Shown here in pieces: positions 55,715 through 64,000 of a stretch of DNA of 64,000 nucleotides (position 1 is the first letter of the stretch; each line of letters begins with the position of its first letter). The notes below the pieces were generated by a model, which was given only the letters and a program-made list of their open reading frames with translations, did not search any database and was not told the origin of the DNA. A program made the position numbers and the translations under genes. This stretch comes from Oncomelania hupensis (taxonomy: Eukaryota; Mollusca; Gastropoda; Littorinimorpha; Pomatiopsidae), in NCBI GenBank assembly GCA_036898135.1, contig CM072522.1:34670451-34734450 (forward strand), written 5' to 3'.

Positions 55715-57062
55715 CACCTTGGATAACATCCTTATTAGACACTCCTCCATGGTATGAGGGAAATGATAGGAAAGACCTCTCTTCACCTTGGATAAAATCC
55801 TTATTAGACACTATCCTCCATGGTATGAGGGAAATGGTAGGAAAGACCTCTCTTCACCTTGGATATAACATCCTTATTAGACACTATCCTCCATGGTATG
55901 AGGAAAATGATAGGAAAGACCTCTCTTCACCTTGGATAACATCCTTATTAGACACTATCCATGGTATAAGGGAAATGATAGGAAAGACCCCTCTTCACCT
56001 TGGATAACATCCTTATTAGACACTATCCTCCGTGGTATGAGGGAAATGATAGGAAAGACCTCTCTTCACCTTGGATAACATCCTTATTAGACACTATCCT
56101 CCATGGTATGAGGGAAATGATAGGAAAGACCCCTCTTCACCTTGGATAACATCCTTATTAGACACTATCCTCCATGGTATGAGGGAAATGATAGGAAAGA
56201 CCTCTCTCTTCACCTTGGATAACATCCTTATTAGACACTATCCTCCGTGGTATGAGGGAAATGATAGGGAAGACCTTTCTTCACCTTGGATAACATCCTT
56301 TTTAGACACTATCCTCTGTGGTATGAGGGAAATGATAGGAAAGACCCCTCTTCACCTTGGATAACATCCTTATTAGACACTATCCTCCGTGGTATGAGGG
56401 AAATGATAGGAAAGACCCCTCTTCACCTTGGATAACATCCTCATTAGACACTATCCTCCGTGGTATGAGGTAAATGATAGGAAAGACCTTTCTTCACCTT
56501 TGATAACATCCTTATTAGACACTATCCTCCGTGGTATGAGGGAAATGATAGGAAAGACATTTCTTCACCTTGGATAACATCCTTATTAGACAGTATCCTC
56601 CGTGGTTTTAAGGGGAAATGATAGGAAAGACCTCTTTTCACCTTGGATAACATCCTTATTAGACACTATCCTCCGTGGTATGAGGGAAATGATAGGAAAG
56701 AACTCTCTTCACCTTGGATAACATCCTTATTACACACTATCCTCCATGGTATGAGGGAAATGATAGGAAAGACCTCTCTTCACCTTGGAGATAACATCCT
56801 TATTAGACACTATCCTCCATGGTATGAGGGAAATGATAGGAAAGACCTCTCTTCACCTATAACATCCTTATTAGACACTATCCTCCATGGTATGAGGGAA
56901 ATGATAGGAAAGACTTCTCTTCACCTTGGATAACATCCTTATTAGACACTATCCTCCGTGGTATGAGGGAAATGATAGGAAAGACCTTTCTTCACCTTGG
57001 ATAACATCCTTATTAGACACTATCCTCCATGGTATGAGGGAAATGATAGGAAAGACCTCTCT
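55715..57062. repeat. 71-bp minisatellite, about 19 units, gene 3 intron
   Basis: Same unit as 22005-23885 with fewer copies. Single-unit variants (CATTCTTC, short units lacking CTCC) differ between the arrays, showing independent change. Confidence 0.95.
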
Positions 57063-57084
57063 TGCCTTCTCTGCTGCCAGTGGT

Positions 57085-57420
57085 TTGCATGTGTGGATGT
57101 GTGCCATAAATACAGATGGCCATGTGTGGATGTGTGCCATAGATACAGATGGCCATGTGTGGATGTGTGCCATAGATACAGATGGCCATGTGTGGATGTG
57201 TGCCATAGATACAGATGGCCATGTGTGGATGTGTGCCATAGATACAGATGGCCATGTGTGATGTGTGCCATAGACACAGATGGCCATGTGTGATGTGTGC
57301 CATTGACACAGAGGGCCATGTGTGATGTGTGCCATAGATACAGATGGCCATGTGTGGATGTGTGCCATAGATACAGATGGCCATGTGTGGATGTGTGCCA
57401 TAGATACAGATGGCCATTTG
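57085..57420. repeat. 33-bp minisatellite, about 10 units, gene 3 intron
   Basis: Same unit as 23886-24130, here longer and more uniform. Antisense ORFs across it (TWPSVSMAHI-type) are artefacts. Confidence 0.93.
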
Positions 57421-57517
57421 GCTGTGTTCTCAGCTCCTCCATGTATAGGCTGGACTTGGTGAAACTCCAGGGACCGATTTTCCAAAGCATGAGAAGCCAT
57501 CGGGATGAAGTTCTCAG

Positions 57518-58973
57518 TCCCTTCCAGTCTGCCTATCGCAAGCACCACAGCACTGAAACAGCCCTTTTACATATTCTGAACGATCTTCTTCTCTCAACTG
57601 ACTCAGGCAACATCTCCCTTCTTACCCTACTCGATCTCTCTGCCGCCTTCGACACTATTGACCATTCTATCCTCCTCCACCGCCTTCAACACTCCTTTGG
57701 CATCACTGACTCCGCTCACTCCTGGTTTCTTTCCTACCTCTCCGACAGACGGCAGTAGGTTATCATCGATGGCATATCCCTGACCCAGTTAGGCTCTCCT
57801 GCGGAGTTCCTCAGGGATCTGTCCTGGGTCCGGTCCTTTTTACACTCTACACCTCCCCTCTGACCAACATCATCCAGTCTCATCACATAAACCACCACTT
57901 CTATGCTGACGACTCACAACTACAAGACAAAGACAAACCTGACAACATTCAGGCACTCCTGACTCGCACGGCCGACTGCTGTGAAGACGTGAAGGACTGG
58001 ATGACAGCAAACAAACTTAAACTGAACGACGACAAAACGGAAGCCATGCTGGTAGGCACACGCCAGAAACTCCCTCAGCTCCCCTCCTCTCTCCATCTTC
58101 AGCTTGACGGTACCTCTATCCCTCTCTCCGACTCTGCCAAGAACCTTGGCGTTATCCTTGACTCTTCTCTCTCAATGACTAGCTTTGTCTCTGCAACCGC
58201 CCGGGCCTGCTACTTCCACCTCCGTCGAATCAGTCAGATCAGAAAATACCTCACCACTGAAGCTGCCACCAAACTTGCTGTCTCCCTCATCCTGTCTCGC
58301 ATCGACTATTGCAACTCCCTTCTTTCCGGCCTTCCCCGCTCCACCACTCTCCCTCTCCAACGCATTCAAAACAATACTGCCCGCCTCGTCCTCAGAAAGA
58401 AGAAATCTGACCACGTCACTCCCTTGCTCAAAGCCCTACACTGGCTTCCCATCTCCCAACGCATTCAATACAAGATCTTGTCTCTCTGCTACAAGTCCCT
58501 CAACAACTCCGCTCCTCTCTATCTCTCTGACTTACTTCACCCATACATTCCCTCTCGCTCTCTTCGCTCTGCCTCCGACCCTCTCCGCCTCCGCATTCCT
58601 CGCTCCAAACTCAGCACGTTCGGGTCCCGCTCCTTCTCTGTCTACGGCCCATCCATCTGGAATACTCTTCCACTCTCTCTCCGTCAGAAACCCTCTCCCA
58701 CCTCCTTCCAGTCCGCCCTCAAAACTTACCTTTTCAAGCAGTTCTAACACTATGACCTCACTACGCACCCCATCGCCAGCTGTCTCTTACATATAGTGTC
58801 TGGTCTGTTTGTGGTATGAGTATATTTGAGTGAATGTATTTTTTTGCGTAATTGTTACATGTGTCATTGTCTAAAGCGTGCACATGCGTGCGTGAGTTGT
58901 GAGTGCGCGCTTAGAGTTATAATTATTATAAGATAAGCGCATTATAAATACAGTAATTATTATTATTATTATT
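57518..58973 (+). mobile_element. 5'-truncated L2-like LINE in gene 3 intron
   Basis: It encodes an RT from SAYRKHHSTETALL through LLDLSAAFDTIDHS; a stop and frame break near 57757-57900 follow. It then continues through FYADDSQL and an intact C-terminus ([29 protein letters not shown]) to 58747. The 3' end is (ATT)n. Motif forms are those of the L2 clade. Unit A has the empty site at 24228-24232. Confidence 0.93.
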
Positions 58974-59129
58974 AAAAGAAACATCTTCACTAGTAGTGAT
59001 GTGGCAGTCTTGGAGTTTATTCAGTTCATCACTCACAGCCCTGGCTGTCAGTATCAAGAAATACATTCATTAACATTTATTTATATTTATATTTGATTTT
59101 TTGTGGTTGTCTTTTTTTTTTTGCTCTAG

Positions 59130-59585
59130 AAATTGCTGGAGGAGAAAGTCAGCATGTCTCTCACACCATCAGAGAACAGTTTGTCAGTGACACCACAGGC
59201 CTGAGTGGCAGCATGTTTGAGATAAAGGAAGAATCGGAAAGTAAGATAGAGTCTGACAGTGACGCAATGGAGCCACATGACCCAGTGTTATCTAAAGTGA
59301 AGACAGAGACTGACAGTGACGCAATGGAGCAATATGGCCCAGTGTCATTTAAAGTGAAGACAGAGCCTGACAGTGACACAATGGAGCAATATGGCCCAGT
59401 GTCATTTAAAGTGAAGACAGAGCCTGGCAGGGACTGGATGGAGCCACATGACCCAGCGTTGTTTAAAGTGAAGACAGAGCCTGACGGTGACCTGATCGAA
59501 CCACATGACCCAGTGTTGTTTAAATTGGAGACAGAGCCAGACAGTGATGCAGATAAAGAGCTGCCAGTATTGGTTGTCATGACAG
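59130..59585 (+). CDS. Gene 3 SUMO-motif repeat exon (5 repeats)
   Basis: The acceptor TTGCTCTAG (AG 59128-59129) and donor ACAG|GTAATG (GT 59586-59587) match gene 2, as do the phases (2 nt in, 1 nt out). After the shared lead (VSHTIREQFVSD, FEIKEE) there are five 19-residue repeats: four keep VKTE and the last reads LETE, losing the lysine. Two carry MEQYGPVSFKVKTEP. The exon is otherwise open, so the gene may be functional with a shorter repeat platform. The next exon is not found before the window ends. Confidence 0.82.
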
Positions 59586-59659
59586 GTAATGATGGAATTA
59601 TGTGTGTTTAACAATCAAATGTATATCGAAGGTTAAACTTGAACAACTCGTTCAGATGA

Positions 59660-59660
59660 G

Positions 59661-59693
<33 letters not shown>

Positions 59694-60178
59694 GAGGATT
59701 TTTATAGCGCACTTATCTCGCTGTACTTGACCAGACTCTAGCAGACCTGCCTATCACCCTCAGAGTAAAAGCGGGAGACAGGGTATCAAAAACAATTATA
59801 AAGGGATAATTGCAATTATTATTGAAAAATTAAAAATATCTTCGTCTGATCATGTTTAATCCCGCATGTCAAAAGCGTGAGTCTCCCGCCAAAAGCGGGA
59901 GAGTAGGCAGGTCTGCTCTAGGCGCTGGCCGATACAGGATCTAACTCAAAGCGCCCGAGATGCCCACCTGCAGCCTTTGGGCGCATGGTCTGACACCCGG
60001 ACAACTGAGCACTATCCTGGCCAGCCAGGGGTGGGGGAGAAGGACCAAGTGCATGCTGGGTGTGTTCTTGTTACCGGCACTCACCCGTCTAGGACATGAG
60101 CATCAGGATCTTTAAAGTCCGTTATGATGGAATGTATGCGACACAGACTAGACCTCGGTATATACTCTCATCCGAAGG
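59660..60178 (-). mobile_element. (ATT)n-ended repeat insertion, unit B
   Basis: It is absent from unit A (site 25712-25716). It starts (ATT)n and TTTTTATAGCGCACTTATCT, typical of an L2-like tail read backwards, and ends with sequence that is the inverse of its own right flank. No coding motif. Confidence 0.65.
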
Positions 60179-60291
60179 AGTATAAACAGAGGTCTAGTCT
60201 GTGCAAGCACGCATTCCATCAAACACACAAGCGTTAACTCGCATCCCACTGGACGATTTTGTACTATGCTCATTTCCTTACAATAACCATA

Positions 60292-60640
60292 GCTTGGGAA
60301 TATTGGACACTTTCTGCCAAATGGTCACTAGGGCTTCCTATGGTATTATTATTTAGCAATGTAGGCATTTTATATGTATGTGTTTTGTTGATATTTTATA
60401 ATTGTATTCTATTTTGTTTTTGTAAACAGGGGGTCAATAAATTAGAGTATAGCCTCAGCGTGGGATGCCTTTATTGTACTGTGACCGGCTTGTGGAGTGC
60501 CTTCAGTGTTACCACTGGGGTTGTTTTGGCAGATCTTTTATGCGGATCAGGGGTGAGTCCGCTTTCAGCCAAGTTGTGGTCTTGATTTTGTGGTCCTGAT
60601 TCAGCTCTTTGCAGTCCGTTGGACCCTGTAAGCAATGAAT
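60292..60640 (+). repeat. Partial R575-family repeat, unit B
   Basis: It is paralogous to 27660-28015 and lacks the hairpin start and the TAATG tail. The recognisable paralogy between units ends shortly after it, near 60705. Confidence 0.7.
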
Positions 60641-60891
60641 AATTAAATTAAACTGGCCATTTGTATTATTTAGTAAATAATTAATTAAAAATAAAATACT
60701 ACACAAGAGAACCTGAAAATTTCAGGAGTTATTATTAACATATATTAGTACACTATAATGCAAAGATTGATTAAAATGTTTCAAGTGGAAAATGCTTGAT
60801 TTAGATGATGGGTCTAAATGACCTTTTTTTTTTTGTCAAAGTATATGATGCCATTTGATTGCCAACAATCACTCAAAGCCCTTGCCTATCT
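60641..60891. other. End of paralogy, AT-rich sequence
   Basis: The alignment with unit A fades at about 60705, after ACTACACAAGAGAA. No feature is seen in the rest. Confidence 0.5.
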
Positions 60892-61105
60892 TCCTATCCT
60901 ATTCCATAACTCGGAGGTCGTTGGGGCACCACAGATGATCGTTTAACCAGTGTACTCCATCTTTCTCTGTCTTCAGCAACCGCGATGGCTTCGTTCAGTG
61001 TCAAGCCAGTCCATTCTCGAATGCTGTCCTCCCACCACTTTTTCGATCTCCATCTTCTTCTACCTCCTTGCACTATGCCTTGCAATATGGTCTTTGCGAA
61101 GCCAG
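60892..61105 (-). mobile_element. 3' fragment of the GGATA-tailed LINE
   Basis: The minus strand encodes REWTGLTLNEA and the family C-terminus with several changes (KKWWEDS for KKRWEDN). The tail TATCCTATTCC is at the left edge. It is old and dead. Confidence 0.85.
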
Positions 61106-61860
61106 TGATTACGAAATTAAATCCTGCTGCGTCATTCTACAGCTGAAGAACACTATGAAACAGTGGGCAACAGAACAAATTCTAAAGCCACAACTTTAGT
61201 TTCATACAAAAATCGACATCGTTGAAGCAGAAAAAATGTCATAGTTGAAAACTGCGATGGTGGTTGGTGGGGAAGCGTAGGGCAGGGTACACCTGTGATC
61301 ACAGTGCTTAGTAGGGAGTGAGTTGAGGATCCTGATGCTCCTGTGCTATATGGATGAGTCACTGAGTGCCAGATACAGACCTGTTTACATTACGATTTGA
61401 GCATAATAAATTCTGTTGTTTGATATCTCATTCCGCTATTCCGCTTTGCCTCTTCAAATTCCGTTTTGCCAGCTGCTAAAATTACGTTTTCAGCAAATGC
61501 TGCTTGAGAAACAAAAATTAGTCTAATTTTCGATTATTAGACAGCCCGAGTTTAGTCGTATAAATGTTTCCGGTTGCGTTTCCGTTCGAGGTTATTCAGG
61601 AATATCGCGGATTAGATCTATTTTGTGGTAGCAATAGATAATCATTTGCCTATTAAAAGAAATGTACCCGCCCGTATCCCCATATATTGATGATACGATG
61701 GGTAGATTACCGTCCCCGGACACATAAGCGTATAGGGGACTTTTCCCATATATTCAATACTCGAAACGTTTTTATAGTCTTGTGGCCTCCGTAGGAAATC
61801 GGAGTTCCATGTAATCGAGGTCGGAGACGGCATGGTAGCGTTTTCGACAGTGCTGTGAAA
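61106..61860. other. Unassigned sequence, right region
   Basis: Unique sequence with no ORF supported by a motif. The 100 bp before 61861 could be the 5' flank of the dead gene that starts there. Confidence 0.4.
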
Positions 61861-62887
61861 ATGGCTTCAAGTAGATCGAAACGTGTGCACGAGATATATG
61901 CAGAGATGCCAACCCTCACGGTTTCGCAGTATTATTTTCCGGTGACAAATAGTTTTTTACGGATTTATGCTGAAGTCATTTTTCTTACGGCGAGAATAAT
62001 TTTTACAAGAATATATATTTCCAGCTGATGATTATGGCAAAAGGACTGTTACACGTTTCAGACTGATTACACTTAGGCACTGTCACAGTATAAAATAATG
62101 CAGCATGTTATATAACGACCTTATAAGGTAATAAATCTATTTGATTAGTTTAACTTATTGCATATCATAGTTTGCAACCTAGTTAGCTGGCCTGAAGCAG
62201 CAGCAGACAAAACAATGCAAAGAAATCAATGAGATATATCTTTAAAAAAAAAGTTTATGCGGATACACAACCTCAAAGCGATTTATTTTAATTAACTCTA
62301 ACATTGTGCTGTACATGATTCTGATTCATAGCAGACTGATGTTAAAAATTTTGCGAACTGACATCGCTTATCCTTCTGACTTCGGTCGGGGTCAAGTTTT
62401 ACCACAGATTATTATAGAATTCTTTTGCAGAGCTCAGTCATCTTTGATTTTTCCTATATGATTTTTAATAAGAAATCTCCATCCTGGACCTTTGCTCCCT
62501 CTTGTCTACTGACAAAATTTTAAATCTACTGACAATTTATAAATTTCTCACTGACAGATTTTTCTGCAGGCTGGCATCTCTGTATATGAATTGGATGATG
62601 TTGTGGACACTACAGACACTGTTGAAACAGTTTAAAAAAAGAGAGTCATGCAGAAATGCAAACATTCCTAATCCTTTACTGAGAAGTATGCTTGCATCAT
62701 AAAGTCGAGAAAAGGTGCTAATTTTGCACACTGCACTTAGTGCAAATGTGATTTCAGTGTAGCTCATGGTGGCATCAATGATTGCACGAAGCACGTTGGG
62801 ACAATTTCTCATAAGCAATTTCAAGATGTCAAACAGAAGTCGCTTGAGGATTATTTTGTTGCATTTTTAAGTGGAAACCTGACTTGA
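61861..62887 (+). pseudogene. Dead BED-like zinc-finger (hAT-associated) gene fragment split by a TIR element
   Basis: ATG 61861 opens MASSRSKRVHEIY. The frame is then cut by the mini-element at 61901-62582 and resumes as ELDDVVDTTDTVETV. Two stops later it reads KYACIIKSRKGANFAHC, a stop, then CKCDFSVAHGGINDCTKH. The C-x2-C ... H-x5-H pattern with AHGG and ND is typical of the N-terminal finger of a family of hAT-related and domesticated transposase proteins. With at least three stops and the insertion it cannot be translated. The true right end is lost; I stop at TGA 62885-62887. Confidence 0.65.
61901..62582. mobile_element. 682-bp TIR mini-element (hAT-like ends)
   Basis: The left end CAGAGATGCCAACC and right end GGCTGGCATCTCTG are inverted with one mismatch, and TATATG is duplicated on both sides (61895-61900 and 62583-62588). 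Six bases is short for hAT (usually eight), so the class is tentative. The interior is AT-rich and non-coding. Confidence 0.8.
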
Positions 62888-63570
62888 TATTGAACCTGCA
62901 AATTTCATTATAAGAAGCTTCTCTGAGATTGTAACTTGTGTGAGACATGTCATATGTCACCCAACTGAGTTTGTGCTTCAGTACTAGCTTGCATAGGAGC
63001 AGTAAAACAGACAAGGTATTTGTTAGTTTATTTATTTTATTTTTGTATGTTTATGATGTGTTACTGATGATTTAAAAGAAGTAAAAACCAACTTAAACTA
63101 AAGTGATTATCTTTTCTTGAGCTATTATTTGATTTGTAATATTAATATTAATGATAGTAATAATAGTGATTTTTTTTTCAATAATGACATTTTAAATACT
63201 CAGCTTGTACACACACACACACCCCCCCCCCCCCCCCCCCTTCTCCCCTTCTTTATCACCCAATCTTGCGAGAGAGTGCGTGCGATTTGTGATCAGATTG
63301 TGTGGACAAAAGTTTTATGTAGTATGCTTGTGTTGTGTGATAATAATAAATGTGTATTTTGTAAATGTTTATTATGTGTCTTAGAACGCGAGTGTGAAAG
63401 ATTAACTTTTATTTTAGTAATATATGTACATATGTATTTTATATTGTATTTTATGATTTTCGTGGTTATTCTATGTTTTTTTGTATTCTTTTTTGTTGTA
63501 TCCACGTGCCCCATTGGGTTTTATGGAATAAAGCGCTTTTGACTTGACTTGATTCCTATTTGGACCAAAA
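62888..63570 (+). repeat. LINE/SINE tail and simple repeats
   Basis: A (CA)n then about 20 C run lies at 63208-63240. Sequence at 63480-63553 (CATTGGGTTTTATGGAATAA, GCGCTTTTGACTTGACTTG) looks like the 3' end of an L2/CR1-type LINE with a (GACTT)n tail. No coding part remains. Confidence 0.6.
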
Positions 63571-63815
63571 TTGAGCGATAAAGAGATTCCTCTTTGGACT
63601 CTCAAATTCCCCTTCTGGATTCTTCTTGGTTCTGCTTGGGTGTAAACAGGTCTGCAGATACATAAATATACCCAGCAAGCACTAGGTTCCTTCTCCCCAC
63701 AACCCTCAGGGACTGTATGCAGGACGCACTGTTAGCCTAACAGGTTGATAGGGGCCATCAGACCAACGGCTCACTGCCCCTTATGACCGATAACTAAGTG
63801 CCCTTTAGCCCTCAT
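63571..63815. other. Unassigned sequence before terminal repeat
   Basis: Single-copy sequence within the window; diverged half-copies of the following repeat may begin near 63780. No gene seen. Confidence 0.4.
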
Positions 63816-64000
63816 ACTGACGACTTCATAAGCAGGGACCATCTGATAAGCCTCCCATCACTATCTCTGTGAGAAGTTAGTTCTAATACTGATGACTTCA
63901 TAAGCAGGGACCATCTGATAAGCATCCCATCACTATCTCTGTGAGACGTTAGTTCTAATACTGACGACTTCATAAGCAGGGACCATCTGATAAGCCTCCC
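63816..64000. repeat. 72-bp tandem repeat, at least 2.5 units, cut by window edge
   Basis: The unit contains GACGACTTCATAAGCAGGGA, CCATCTGATAAGC and GTGAGACGTTAGTTCTAATAC. It continues past the right edge, so the array size is unknown. Confidence 0.9.

Noticed and set aside
55675..57548. ORFs up to 199 codons in the unit B arrays
   Set aside because: Same artefact as in unit A; the longest antisense frame simply follows the 33-bp unit.
58172..58768. ORFs in other frames of the L2-like LINE
   Set aside because: Shadow frames; the RT frame has recognisable motifs.
1..64000. tRNA, rRNA or other structured RNA genes
   Set aside because: No cloverleaf with the usual A/B-box words or rRNA core sequence caught my eye on either strand; a covariance-model scan would be needed to be sure.

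Overview
This is eukaryotic DNA from an animal. Genes are split into exons with GT-AG introns, most of the sequence is intronic or transposon-derived, and several LINE lineages, a Ty3-type element, SINE-like retroposons, TIR DNA elements and many minisatellites are interleaved. C2H2 zinc-finger, THAP and MADF coding pieces are present. The style suits a marine invertebrate, perhaps a mollusc; this is a guess from texture, not from a marker gene.

The backbone is a tandem cluster of paralogous zinc-finger genes with a repeat unit of about 30 kb. Gene 1 is seen only as its last exon (1955-4486; 28 finger units, 25 complete). Gene 2 lies wholly inside: an acidic exon (20581-20680), an exon made of nineteen 19-residue repeats that each match a SUMO 'synergy control' motif (24389-25642), an 80-bp exon whose phases fit both neighbours (28307-28386), and a zinc-finger exon (32124-34129) broken by a 16-bp deletion and a later stop. 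Gene 3 shows its first exon (51266-51368) and its SUMO-repeat exon with only five repeats (59130-59585); the rest lies beyond the right edge or is lost. Upstream of gene 2 only, three exons of a THAP-domain protein (13892-17165) are read in the same direction and end in a phase that could splice into gene 2.

Roughly 1.8-28 kb and 31.5-60.7 kb align as paralogous units, so each unit serves as the empty site for insertions in the other. Unit A gained a LINE with a tail-first insertion of its own family inside it (10521-13094), a 1.8-kb TIR element (17389-19170) and a GC-rich TIR element (19313-20466). Unit B gained a 7.6-kb TIR element (42458-50090) that holds a truncated Ty3-type gag-pol and a long LINE, a 688-bp TIR element carrying a MADF exon (50110-50797), a LINE (51777-54826) split by a 1.08-kb TIR element, an L2-like LINE (57518-58973) and several 575-bp SINE-like retroposons with target duplications.

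The right end (61-64 kb) is outside the paralogy. It holds a dead gene fragment of a BED-like/hAT-associated zinc-finger family split by a TIR mini-element, LINE tails and a 72-bp tandem repeat. I found no RNA genes, CRISPR arrays or prokaryotic signals.
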